Of a stretch of 64,000 nt of DNA, positions 1 to 8,344 are shown one piece after another. The stretch covers positions 3,658,001 through 3,722,000 of the forward strand of contig CBDDCH010000002.1 in NCBI GenBank assembly GCA_965226215.1, read 5' to 3'. Position 1 is the first letter of the stretch, and the number at the start of each line of letters is the position of its first letter. The notes beneath the pieces are model-generated. The model worked only from the letters and a program-made list of their open reading frames with translations. It did no database searches and was not told the DNA's origin. Position numbers and translations under genes: made by a program. Source of the DNA: G963668345 sp965226215 (lineage in GTDB: Bacteria > Acidobacteriota > Terriglobia > Bryobacterales > UBA6623).

Positions 1-921
1 CTGGTGGTGCTCGACCTTGGCGACAACTCGTCTGGGCCCCTTCCAGCTCTCCGCCTGATAGCGAAAGCTCTTGTAGCGCACTAGCGGCTTGCGGCCGGGC
101 CTCCCCGGCGGACGAAACAGGATGTCTTCGATCTCCAGCTCCAGGCTCTTATTGGCCGGAATGCGGATCGCGTAGTCCGCGCCGCGCTCCTCCAGTGCTT
201 CGTAGATCTCGGGCTTGGCGAAGGCGGCATCGGCGCGAAAGGTGACCTGTTTGCCTTCGGCCAGTTGGCGCTCGATCTCCGGCAACAATAGCTCATCCCA
301 GTCCTCGGCGCTGTGCACGTTGCCGGGACGCAGCTTGGCAGCGAGGCAATCACCATGACCGTTGAACAAAAGCAACGGGTGGTAGCAGACCGACTCGAAG
401 TGTCCGTTGTAGGCACTGCCTTCCTGTTGGCCATGGACCGGACTCTCGGTGGAGTCCATGTCCAGAACGACCCGCTCGGAGTCGTCGAACGCCTCCGCTT
501 GCCCGACCAGCTCTCGGTTCAGCGCCATCAGCCCCAGCAGGTTCTCTTCGCTCGCCAGCATCTCCGTCTCGAAGCCGTGCAGCGTCGAGGTCAAGGCCGC
601 ACCGCGATCCCAGATCTTCTGCGAGCCGATCAAGCGAAACGTCGGGTCAGCCGACACTCGGACGGCGTCGTTGACGTCCTCGTAGCCTGCCAAGCGGCTG
701 TAGACCGACTGCCGCAACAGATCAGCGAACGTGAACTGCTTGTTTGTGCCTTGCCGGGAGTCGGTGAGATGCTCGCCGATCAGTTTCCCGAGTCCGAGTC
801 GCTCGTCCAACTCCCGAACCAGGATCAAGCCACCGTCGGAAGTGACGTGCGATCCCTGGAAATCGACTTTCAACGAGCCGTTGAAACTTAGCTGGAATGG
901 CTTGGTTTGTTTTTCACCCAT
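1..921 (-). CDS. IS1380-family transposase, N-terminal 307 residues
   Basis: DDE transposase of the IS1380 family, running off the left edge with an open frame of exactly 307 codons from the ATG at 921. The start context (MGEKQTKPFQL) matches the intact 443-residue paralogue at 13838-15169. The first catalytic Asp lies in VLDMDSTESPVHG and the second in FRADAAFAKPE; the third acidic residue would lie outside the window. It catalyses cut-and-paste movement of its own element. No frameshift is visible in the part present, so the gene may be functional. Confidence 0.9.
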   Translation of the reverse strand, partial: MGEKQTKPFQLSFNGSLKVDFQGSHVTSDGGLILVRELDERLGLGKLIGEHLTDSRQGTNKQFTFADLLRQSVYSRLAGYEDVNDAVRVSADPTFRLIGSQKIWDRGAALTSTLHGFETEMLASEENLLGLMALNRELVGQAEAFDDSERVVLDMDSTESPVHGQQEGSAYNGHFESVCYHPLLLFNGHGDCLAAKLRPGNVHSAEDWDELLLPEIERQLAEGKQVTFRADAAFAKPEIYEALEERGADYAIRIPANKSLELEIEDILFRPPGRPGRKPLVRYKSFRYQAESWKGPRRVVAKVEHHQ

Positions 922-1027
922 TGGGTGTTGGCCTCCATGGCGTCCTCATCGGGCTCTAGCCCCTATGAATAAAGACGCTCAAGGCCGCCGGAAGGTCGAG
1001 AGGTCTGAATCAAATTGGAAATGCGGG
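1..1027 (-). mobile_element. IS1380-family element, partial (one end outside the window)
   Basis: This is the transposase-start end of an IS1380-type insertion sequence that continues past the window edge. It is the same element as the complete copy at 13611-15275: the two share the transposase and the non-coding stretch between its start codon and the terminus. Similarity to the second copy stops at base 1027, right after the terminal GAAATGCGGG, which places the element end there. The right-hand flank reads CTTAC; the matching duplication on the other side cannot be seen. Differences between the copies are scattered through the coding region, so they are not a very recent duplication. Confidence 0.9.
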
Positions 1028-1029
1028 CT

Positions 1030-1176
1030 TACTTCATGGCCATCTTCGGCAAACCGTATGGCGCGGTACCTCCACTGGCGCTTTTGGTATTTCTCGTCGC
1101 GCTCGCCCGAGAAAACTACTTGGAGAGTCACCCGGAAGGATCTGCGTTAGGCGAGGGAGCTTCTTTAGCGACCTGA
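1030..1176 (+). pseudogene. C-terminal fragment of a membrane protein cut by the IS1380 element
   Basis: Immediately after the IS terminus an open frame begins without a start codon (YFMAIFGKPYGAVPPLALL) and contains one hydrophobic segment followed by a charged tail ending SALGEGASLAT and TGA. The pattern of a membrane helix followed by a polar tail looks like a genuine protein C-terminus, and it starts exactly at the IS boundary, which suggests a gene whose 5' part lies left of the window and was interrupted by the insertion. The family is not recognised. Confidence 0.45.
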
Positions 1177-1427
1177 GTTTAGCGGTGCGGTAGTAGGCCT
1201 CCGCCTGTTCTTACGCGAAGACATGAACGACGGGCCACGCCTCGGGTGCCAAAACATCTGACACTCGTCGCCGATAGCATTGATGCTTCTTCACGTCAGC
1301 AGATGTGCAGGCTGTTCGCATCCCCTTGGCGAGATGCTCGTCTCGCCTTGCGCCACACGCGACCCGGCTGGTAATGTTACGCTCGTCGAACGAATCCTTT
1401 CTGAGTTGCCTCGCCCGGCCCCGATAC

Positions 1428-2789
1428 ATGCCAAACGAAACGGTAGACAATCCCTACGAGCTTCATCCGGAAAGCGTTCAGGCCCCGCCAATTGCCTTTC
1501 GAGACGTTCTCCGTTGGATCGGACCCGGACTAATCATCGCTAGCGCTGTCGTTGGAACAGGCGAACTGATTGCCACGACTGTCCTGGGGGCCGAGAACGG
1601 ATACCGGTTGTTGTGGCTCGTTGTGCTGAGTTGCGTGATCAAGGTCATTGTCCAGAACGAAATCGGGCGTTACTCTTTGGCCACCGGCGAAACCGGGCTG
1701 GAAGCGCTCGACCGCGTGCCGGGACCGCGTTTCCGGGTTTCGTGGGTCATCTGGGCATGGTTTCTGATGCAGATTACGACTTTGATGACCATCAGCGGCA
1801 TGTTTGCCGGCATCGCCGAGGTGCTGAATCGAGTCGTGCCCGCGGTGACGATCGGCGCTTGGGTTTGGGTGGTGACGATCGTAACGCTCGTCGTCTTGGT
1901 GATTGGCCGCTACCGTCTGGTGGAGAGGGTTTCCGTGGCGTTGGTGATCATTTTCACTGTCCTAACGGTCAGTGCCGCGTTCCTGTTGGGGATGAAACCG
2001 GAATACTTTTCCTGGTCAGAGATGGTTGACGGCCTGATGTTCCATCTGCCGCTCGGCGGCCTGGGAATTGCCGTTGCGGTGTTCGGCATCACGGGGGTGG
2101 GATCGGCCGACTTGGTGATGTATCCCTACTGGTGCATCGAGAAAGGGTATGCCCGCTTCACCGGACCCCAGGACGACACAGTAGCTCGGCTTACCCGAGC
2201 CCGCGGATGGGTCAAGGTGATGGGCGTGGATGTTCTCTGCTCGATGTTCATATACACCTTCGCGACTATCGCGTTTTACCTGCTTGGAGCAGGAGTGCTT
2301 CACAGGCTAAACGTCATCCCCAAAGGCGCCGAGACGATCGCGATCCTCTCGAACATTTACACCGAGACGCTCGGCGATTGGTCCCTGTACATTTTTCTCG
2401 CTGGCGCCGTGGCTGTCTTGTATTCATCCGTCTTTGCCGGAACCGCGGCCACGGCCCGCGTTTGCGCCGACTTTGTAGGCCTACTCGGAGCCTATGATCG
2501 GCGCAATTATCGGTCGCGCCGCCGTGCGATACAACTTTTCATCGGGATCGTGCTGTTCGTAGGAGTGATGTATTATTTCCTTCTGCCGGAGCCCGTTCTG
2601 CTGGTCACAATCGGCGGTATCTCGCAGGCTCTGATGCTTCCTATTATTGGGTTCTCGGTTCTTTATCTGCGGTACGTTCATCTCCCCAAGAGCCTGATTC
2701 CCAAAGGATGGGTGACCCTGGCCCTCTGGCTTGCCTCCGTCATCACGGCGGTCATGATGGGGTATTCCGTGCTGCAACGGCTGGGGTGA
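1428..2789 (+). CDS. Nramp-family (SLC11-like) transporter, divergent, copy 1
   Basis: Integral membrane protein of 453 residues with about eleven hydrophobic segments, related to Nramp divalent-metal transporters. The start is placed at ATG 1428 (MPNETVDNPYEL), because the second copy starts at the equivalent position; a longer upstream extension reads as non-coding. In canonical Nramp the first helix carries a DPGN metal-binding motif; here the same place reads AVVGTGE (residues 40-46). The helix-6 MPHN motif is replaced by GSADLVMYPYW (about residues 224-233). The substrate therefore cannot be assumed to be Mn or Fe. It lies about 280 bp upstream of a paralogue in the same orientation, with a repeat between them, so the two may be separately transcribed. 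Confidence 0.8.
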   Translation: MPNETVDNPYELHPESVQAPPIAFRDVLRWIGPGLIIASAVVGTGELIATTVLGAENGYRLLWLVVLSCVIKVIVQNEIGRYSLATGETGLEALDRVPGPRFRVSWVIWAWFLMQITTLMTISGMFAGIAEVLNRVVPAVTIGAWVWVVTIVTLVVLVIGRYRLVERVSVALVIIFTVLTVSAAFLLGMKPEYFSWSEMVDGLMFHLPLGGLGIAVAVFGITGVGSADLVMYPYWCIEKGYARFTGPQDDTVARLTRARGWVKVMGVDVLCSMFIYTFATIAFYLLGAGVLHRLNVIPKGAETIAILSNIYTETLGDWSLYIFLAGAVAVLYSSVFAGTAATARVCADFVGLLGAYDRRNYRSRRRAIQLFIGIVLFVGVMYYFLLPEPVLLVTIGGISQALMLPIIGFSVLYLRYVHLPKSLIPKGWVTLALWLASVITAVMMGYSVLQRLG

Positions 2790-2888
2790 AGCGAGACGCC
2801 AAACTAGACCAACCTCGCCCCGAAACTCCGGGCGGGTCAGGTCATGGGGAAGATTTCGTTCCAACCATTAATCTCGACGTTAACGAAG

Positions 2889-3041
2889 TAGTAAGCTGTC
2901 CCAGACAAGACTCTGATCGTCCTGACCCAGGATGTGGTTGGCTTGACAGCGACGTGGCGCACGCTTTTAGCGTGCTATTCGGGCTTTCGAGACCGACGTT
3001 TCTGAATCCATAGTGAACTCGTCTCCACGACAGTCCACTCG
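2889..3041 (+). repeat. Composite dispersed repeat, copy E (short form)
   Basis: The spacer between the two transporter genes opens with TAGTAAGCTGTCCCAG and closes with GAACTCGTCTCCA, and both ends recur at 5453-5687. Between them sits a small hairpin (GCACGC, four to six bases, GCGTGC). The copy at 5453 has an extra hairpin-rich stretch of roughly 80 bases at that point. The sequence carries no open frame of interest and looks like a small non-autonomous or REP-like element. Confidence 0.65.
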
Positions 3042-3066
3042 TTAATCTGAAGCCTCAACTTCAAAC

Positions 3067-4428
3067 ATGGCGGATCAAAGTCTTGTCGACCCTTACGCAC
3101 TTCGTCCTGAAAGCATCGAGGTTCCGCCCAACACGGTCATCCGCAGTCTCCAACGGATCGGACCGGGCCTCATCACCGCCGCCACGGTCGTCGGCACCGG
3201 CGAGTTGATTGCCACGACGGTGCTGGGGGCTGAGAACGGCTACCGCTTACTGTGGCTGGTAATCGTGAGCTGCCTGATCAAGGTCGTCGTGCAGAACGAA
3301 ATGGGCCGCTACACCGTGGGCACAGGCGAAACCGCGCTGGAAGCCCTGAACCGCGTTCCGGGACCGCGCTTTCGGGTCTCGTGGGTGGTCTGGACATGGT
3401 TCCTCATGGAGGCGACGGCCCTGACGGCGCTCAGCGGGATGTTCGCCGGCATCGGCGAAGTGCTCAACCGCATCGTCCCGGCGATCACCATTAGCGCCTG
3501 GGTCTGGATCGTCATGCTAGTTACGCTTGTGGTACTGGCGGTCGGCCGCTACCGTCTCGTCGAAAACGTTTCATTCGCCCTAGTAGCGGCTTTCACTGCT
3601 GTAACCGTCAGTGCGGCCGTGTTGCTGGGAATGAGGCCGGAGTTTTTCTCGTGGCCCCGTGTGCTGGACGGCTTGCTGTTCCACCTTCCCCAAGGTGGTT
3701 TGGGGACGGCGGTCGCGGTACTCGGTCTTACGGGGGTCGGTTCCTCCGATTTAGTGATCTACCCTTACTGGTGCATCGAAAAAGGGTACGCACGGTTTAC
3801 CGGACCTCGCGAAGACACCAGTGCCTGGCTGGTTCGTGCCCGGGGGTGGATCAAAGTGATGGGTTATGACGTAGTTAGCTCGATGCTGCTCTACACCTCG
3901 GCCACGGTCGCCTTCTACCTGCTGGGCGCGGGCGTGCTGCATGGGCTGGGGGTCGTCCCCGAGGGCACCGAGACGCTGAGAATTCTTTCGAACATCTACA
4001 CCGAGACGTTAGGAGACTGGTCGCTGCACTTCTTTCTAGCAGGCGCCGTGGCCATCTTGTATTCCTCCGTCTTTGGCGGAGCGGCGGCCAGCGCTCGCGT
4101 TTTCGCTGACTTCGTAGCTTTGCTGGGCGCCTATGACAGCGGCGATTATCGCCGCCGCCGCCGTGCGATTCAGCTTTTCACTGGGATTGTGCTTGTCGTG
4201 CCGGTGATCTACTACATGGCTCTGCCCGAGCTTGTTCTGCTCGTGAAAATCGGCGGTGTTGCGCAAGCCCTGATGCTGCCCATTGTCGGGTTCTCCGTTC
4301 TCTACTTGCGCTACCATCATCTCCCCAGAAGCATCGCCCCCAAAGGGTGGATCACTCTGGCTCTGTGGGTCATGTCCGTCGTGACCGCTGTAATGATGGG
4401 TTACTCCGTGCTGCAGAGGCTGGGGTGA
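3067..4428 (+). CDS. Nramp-family (SLC11-like) transporter, divergent, copy 2
   Basis: Second 453-residue multispanning transporter, clearly paralogous to the gene at 1428-2789 along its whole length. It carries the same departures from classical Nramp: TVVGTGE in helix 1 in place of DPGN, and GSSDLVIYPYW in helix 6 in place of MPHN. The polar residues that remain (Glu in GTGE, Asp in SSDL) are shared by both copies and are candidates for the substrate site. The start at ATG 3067 gives MADQSLVDPYALRPES, aligned with the NPYELHPES start of copy 1. Both genes end in MGYSVLQRLG. The pair looks like a tandem duplication now separated by a repeat. Confidence 0.8.
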   Translation: MADQSLVDPYALRPESIEVPPNTVIRSLQRIGPGLITAATVVGTGELIATTVLGAENGYRLLWLVIVSCLIKVVVQNEMGRYTVGTGETALEALNRVPGPRFRVSWVVWTWFLMEATALTALSGMFAGIGEVLNRIVPAITISAWVWIVMLVTLVVLAVGRYRLVENVSFALVAAFTAVTVSAAVLLGMRPEFFSWPRVLDGLLFHLPQGGLGTAVAVLGLTGVGSSDLVIYPYWCIEKGYARFTGPREDTSAWLVRARGWIKVMGYDVVSSMLLYTSATVAFYLLGAGVLHGLGVVPEGTETLRILSNIYTETLGDWSLHFFLAGAVAILYSSVFGGAAASARVFADFVALLGAYDSGDYRRRRRAIQLFTGIVLVVPVIYYMALPELVLLVKIGGVAQALMLPIVGFSVLYLRYHHLPRSIAPKGWITLALWVMSVVTAVMMGYSVLQRLG

Positions 4429-4688
4429 CCTGTAACCTGAAGGCGCGGGGTTTCCACTATGCCTGGAAGAGACATGGCGCAATAGTAGCCCAGACACTTG
4501 GCCTGCTCACGGGTATCTTTGCGACGTCGCGAAGCTGAGCCGCGACCGCGAGGGAGCGGTCAACGGTCACCCCTCCCCAAAGAGATAAACGCAGGTGGGT
4601 TTGCGACAGAGCCGGCTGGGCCACAAGTGGAACCTTCCGCCGACGCCCTCATCTTCGTAAAAGGGTGATCTTCGACGGAGTGGCTGTC

Positions 4689-5350
4689 TCACTCGGCGGC
4701 GAAGCAGTAAAAGTACCCATTGCCACCCGTACCTTGCAGATTCGCCTGACTGCACCCCCGCGAGCCGTGCGCGGAGTTCCAAGAAGTCGGTGCGCTACCG
4801 CCACCCTGGCGGTCGTGGTGGCCAACCTGAGCGCTGCCCTCCCCGTTGCTCGTCCAATTCCGGCAAGTATGATCCTCGCCGTCCGCGAAGGCCGTACCGT
4901 CAGCCTGGGATCCCGTCAGGATATCGTGCTGATTGGGTTTGTCTCCCCGGCCGTTGACGACCTCGCCATTTTCGTTGAGCGACGTCTCTTTGCCCAGGTT
5001 GTTGCTCTCTGAGTGCAGGTCGTCGACGTTCCGGGCGGCGCGGACACCCTTGGCGTTGTACCACGGGCCGCTGCCGATGCGGTCACGAGCGTTGGCAGCC
5101 GCCGTGCCGCCGCCGGCGCTTGCGCTCGGGTAGGCGCGCCAGGTGCGTTTGCCGGCCCCGACGGCTTCGGCGAGCGCTTGGCAGTGCGCGTCGGCGCCGG
5201 CCAAACCGCCCAGAGAGGCTCCATCACCCGGGCCCGCGCTCGTGATGAAAAGAAGCTCAGTCCTTTCTCGGCGGCGTCCTGCGCGGGCGCCGGTTGTAAC
5301 GCGAATGCCCAGAGCGCAATCGAGGCACAAACAAGCGGTATCTTCTTCAT
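4689..5350 (-). pseudogene. Secreted lectin-like protein, frameshifted after the signal peptide
   Basis: The ATG at 5350 has a good ribosome site (GAGAGGA) and encodes a signal peptide (MKKIPLVCASIALWAF, then LQPAPAQDAAEKG). The mature part (ITSAGPGDGASLGGLAGADAHC to the end YFYCFAAE at 4689) is in another frame. Adding one T in the run at 5248-5251 (AAAA on the plus strand) joins them as LSFFFITSAGPGDG, which is how complete members of this family read. The mature domain, about 180 residues with paired Cys and GCSQ near the end, resembles small bacterial secreted lectin or endostatin-like domains; that assignment is from memory of the family pattern. It may be a pseudogene or a base-calling error. 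Confidence 0.65.
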
Positions 5351-5452
5351 AGCGGTCCTCTCAATCCTGGAAAGCCGCGACCACGGCCCCTGCATTCTAC
5401 CAGGATACCCAAGCCGTCGGGTGCTCCACTCTCCTGCCCCAACCCCGGGCGC

Positions 5453-5687
5453 TAGTAAGCTGTCCCAGTCAAGACTTTCTGATCGTCCGGTCGACGTGGC
5501 GCACGCCTCCCGGCGTGCCGTGTCGCCATTCCTGGCGACATGTCTCGTTGGTGCGCCGGCTCTTCTGCTGGGAGGTGCTATGCCGGCAAGCGTGCCGGCA
5601 TAGCACACTGAAAGCGTGCGCTACCTCGCTTTCGAGCCCGACATTTCCGAATCCACCCTGAACTCGTCTCCAGAGCAGTCCGCTAGC
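5453..5687 (+). repeat. Composite dispersed repeat, copy A (long form, three hairpins)
   Basis: Same ends as the repeat at 2889-3041, with an expanded middle. It contains GCACGC...GCGTGC, the TGTCGCCATTCCTGGCGACA palindrome (also found at about 9650, 28620 and 32400), and a perfect 14-bp stem with a four-base loop at 5575-5606 (GTGCTATGCCGGCA / TGCCGGCATAGCAC). It fills the gap between the lectin-like gene and the RraA-like gene and touches the stop codon of the latter. The strong hairpins could also stop transcription from either side. Confidence 0.65.
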
Positions 5688-6411
5688 GATCCTGGCCCTC
5701 TTTGCTGTAGCTGTGCCCGCCGAGAATCTCGCGTATCTCCGCCGCGGAGCTTGCCTTCTCCAGGGCGCTGATCTTCTCCTCCTCCTCCTTCTGCAGCGCG
5801 GTAACGTTCTCCAGCACGGCCTCGAGCTTGTCCGCGGGAAACTTGCACGCGCCCGTCTCATCCATATGGATAATCTCCCCGGGACTCACGTCCATGCCGG
5901 CGATCGCCACCGGGACGTTGACCGCTTGCACCGCCATGTCGCCGTGCCCGGGCGTCGCGCCGCTCAAGACGTACTGAAACTTCATGGGGCGAATCTCGTC
6001 GAGATCGCGGGACGGGCCGTTTGAAATCGCACCGACGCAGCCGACCGCCTTGAGCGCCGTGGTCATGATCCCGCCGGCGAGTCCGACCTTGCCGGCGACC
6101 TCGGGCGGAAACTTTTGCTGGAACACGAAGATCGTCGGCTTCTTCGACGCGTCGAGCGCGTCGATGACGTCCATGAAGGTGAGACGGGAATAGCTCGGAT
6201 CGGGAAGGCCATAGACGCAGGTCACCGCGTAGCCCACCGTGCGGCCGAGTTCGGGGAACATGCAGCGCACACTCTGATCGGTATACCAGTTCTCGGTCCA
6301 GGGATTGTAGAGCCCGAGGCACAACGGATTCGTCGGGTAGGTCGCGACGACGTTGGTGATCGACGGAGTGTCAAACGTCTTCAGCGCTTCCAGCGTTTCC
6401 TGTTCGGTCAT
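5683..6411 (-). CDS. RraA-like / HMG-aldolase-type family protein
   Basis: A 242-residue protein of the RraA-like fold. The segment GAISNGPSRDLDEIR (about residues 127-141) contains the Arg-Asp pair used by this family to hold a divalent metal and an oxo-acid, and GHGDMAVQAVNVPV and PGEIIHMDETG follow as usual. Family members include 4-hydroxy-4-methyl-2-oxoglutarate aldolases, oxaloacetate decarboxylases and the RNase E inhibitor RraA; the sequence alone does not say which. The C-terminal 40 residues are Glu/Lys rich and likely a coiled coil. The neighbouring aminotransferase is also minus strand but separated by about 200 bp. Confidence 0.75.
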   Translation of the reverse strand: MTEQETLEALKTFDTPSITNVVATYPTNPLCLGLYNPWTENWYTDQSVRCMFPELGRTVGYAVTCVYGLPDPSYSRLTFMDVIDALDASKKPTIFVFQQKFPPEVAGKVGLAGGIMTTALKAVGCVGAISNGPSRDLDEIRPMKFQYVLSGATPGHGDMAVQAVNVPVAIAGMDVSPGEIIHMDETGACKFPADKLEAVLENVTALQKEEEEKISALEKASSAAEIREILGGHSYSKEGQDR

Positions 6412-6613
6412 CGATTGTCTCCCATGAGGTGATGAGCGTCCACACCCTGTATATGAAAAACCTAGGACATCTTAGCAGCCTCCATCACCGGACCCCAGGT
6501 CACCCCGCCATACGCCGCTCGCCGGAACCCAGCGTGTGTACGGCCTCCGTTGTGCGAAACCGCGGTTAGGTCCACCCAAACACCGCGATGGAGAGGCAGA
6601 TAGCGAGGCGTGA

Positions 6614-7765
6614 TCAAGATTTGACAAGCGCTCGAAGAGCCTCGTCAAGCTTTCCCAAGTCGTCTTCATTGTTGAAAAAGTGGGGGGAGACGCGAAGGTT
6701 TCCTTTACGGGCTGCTATGGCGATGCGACGGCGGTGCAACTCGACAGCCAAGGTTGATATATCCACTCCGGGAAACTGGGCGCTAACGACCGGCGAGTCG
6801 TAGTAACGATGTTGATCGTAGCGCAAGGTGCCTCCGCGCGCTCGCAGGATATTTCGAGTTTTTGCGGCCAGCTCGAGGACCCGTTCCTCTATCGCCTTGG
6901 GGCCGAGGGAGCGCAGCATCTCTAGCACAGCCCCCATGGCGTAAATCCCGGCAAAGTTCTGTCCGCCACCTTCGTATTTCATGGCCGCCTGGGGAAGCTC
7001 CGGCAGACCCTCGTGCAGGTGATCAACGCTCCGCCAGTCTTTGTGGCTGCGCCAGCTATAGAGACTTGGTGGCAGCCATTCCCGCACCCGCGGGCCAAGG
7101 TACGCGAAGCCGACCCCCATGGGACACAGCAACCACTTATAGCCGTGCACGGCAAGCACGTCGGGCTGAGCCGCTTTGACGTCCATCTTGAGTGCCCCGA
7201 CGCCCTGCGTGCCGTCAAGAAAGAACAATACGTTGCGCTCGCGGAGCGCGGGGCCGATTTCCTCCAGCGGTGGACGAAGGCCGGTCGAATAGTTAACCGA
7301 GCTGAGGATCACGAGTTTCGTTCGGTCGGTAATCTCGCCGAGGAATTTGTCCACCGAAAAGAGCCCGCCAGGCACCGCTGCTTGCGTATACTTGACGCCG
7401 CGCTGCTCTAGCACTCTGGCGAAATACTCGTTGTTGGGAAACTCGTGAGGCAGCGTAACTACGTGGTCGCCGGGAGTCCATCGGATGCCATTGACTACCC
7501 AGGAGAGTGCCGTTGCGGCGTTCGGAATAAAGGCGACGTCGTCCGGCTCAGCCCCGATGAGTTCGGCGGCTTGGGCACGGACGGCATCCGCATCTGTATA
7601 CCAATCGAGAAAGTCCAGACAGGCTTGCTGATCCCGACGGCGGAAGTGGTTCGCGGCGGCTTCGACGGCGCAGGTGGGCACAGGCCCAAAAGTAGCGCTG
7701 TTCAGATAGACCCATTCCCTTAGAACTGGGAACTGTGCGCGGATCGTCTGCCAATCTGTGATCAT
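6614..7765 (-). CDS. Class V aminotransferase / cysteine-desulfurase-like PLP enzyme
   Basis: A 383-residue fold-type I PLP enzyme. Asp184 in FFLDGTQGVG should pair with the pyridine nitrogen, and Lys210 in VHGYKWLLCPMGVGF is the Schiff-base lysine. The N-terminal YLNSATFGPVP and the central PHEFPNNEY and NYSTGLRPP segments fit the class V group (isopenicillin N epimerase-like and kynureninase-like members). No conserved Cys loop of IscS/SufS type is seen, so a desulfurase role is unlikely. The substrate is unknown. It starts at ATG 7765, and the upstream region holds hairpin repeats. Confidence 0.8.
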   Translation of the reverse strand: MITDWQTIRAQFPVLREWVYLNSATFGPVPTCAVEAAANHFRRRDQQACLDFLDWYTDADAVRAQAAELIGAEPDDVAFIPNAATALSWVVNGIRWTPGDHVVTLPHEFPNNEYFARVLEQRGVKYTQAAVPGGLFSVDKFLGEITDRTKLVILSSVNYSTGLRPPLEEIGPALRERNVLFFLDGTQGVGALKMDVKAAQPDVLAVHGYKWLLCPMGVGFAYLGPRVREWLPPSLYSWRSHKDWRSVDHLHEGLPELPQAAMKYEGGGQNFAGIYAMGAVLEMLRSLGPKAIEERVLELAAKTRNILRARGGTLRYDQHRYYDSPVVSAQFPGVDISTLAVELHRRRIAIAARKGNLRVSPHFFNNEDDLGKLDEALRALVKS

Positions 7766-7788
7766 CTAAGTTCCTGGGAATAGCAATT

Positions 7789-8225
7789 CGTAGGGACAAG
7801 CGATCCCGCTTGTCCGAGCAAGAATTCTCCACCGATCGGTAGCACGACGAGTTAGTATACAGCGATCGAATGACGGCGCTTACTGATTGCGGCGGGGCGA
7901 TGAATTCGTAGGGACAAGCGATCTCGCTTGTCCTAGTGCTTTGTTCCCAAAGTTCACGGTATTAAATCGGCGGGCCGTAGCCGCATGCCGACACCTTGCA
8001 TCCGATCCCCAGTCCTTGACGCCAAAGCTCTTCCGTCCCGCAACTGTTAAGGAGCAGTTCTTCGATTGCGGCCTTGGCATCGTACGCCAATTTTCGAAAG
8101 AAAGCACTAGCATGAATTCCCTACCAATCGGCGCTACAACGAGTTAACATAGAGCGATCGAATGGCGGTGTTGGCTGATTGCGGCGGTGCGACGAACTCG
8201 TGGGGACAAGCGATCCGGCTTGTCC
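7789..8225 (+). repeat. Three hairpin units in a direct-repeat array
   Basis: The hairpin GGGACAAGCGATC followed by CGCTTGTCC appears at about 7792-7815, 7909-7933 and 8200-8225. Between the units a roughly 110-base spacer is repeated (7822-7933 and 8113-8225): both spacers run from GAATTC through an imperfect ATCGG and ACGAG, AGCGATCGAATG and GATTGCGGCGG to the next hairpin. The array fills most of the gap between the divergent aminotransferase and SMP-30 genes. A further hairpin (GGACCGGCG...CGCCGGTCC) lies at 8305-8327. The rest of the gap shows no gene. Confidence 0.8.
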
Positions 8226-8344
8226 GAGCTCTTAACGACGGCTCGTTCCGCCGTCGTAACGCTGTTCGACAGGCTCACATTTTCCGTCACTGCCGCGCAT
8301 GCAAGGACCGGCGGGATCGCCGGTCCCCACTGATTGGTGTCGTA

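Noticed and set aside
2132..2497. Other frames inside the transporter genes, several over 100 codons
   Set aside because: They are shadows of the GC-rich coding strand; the transporter frames have clear membrane-protein patterns.
7789..8225. CRISPR array
   Set aside because: Only three hairpins, spacing of about 120 and 290 bases, and spacers that repeat each other; no cas genes nearby.
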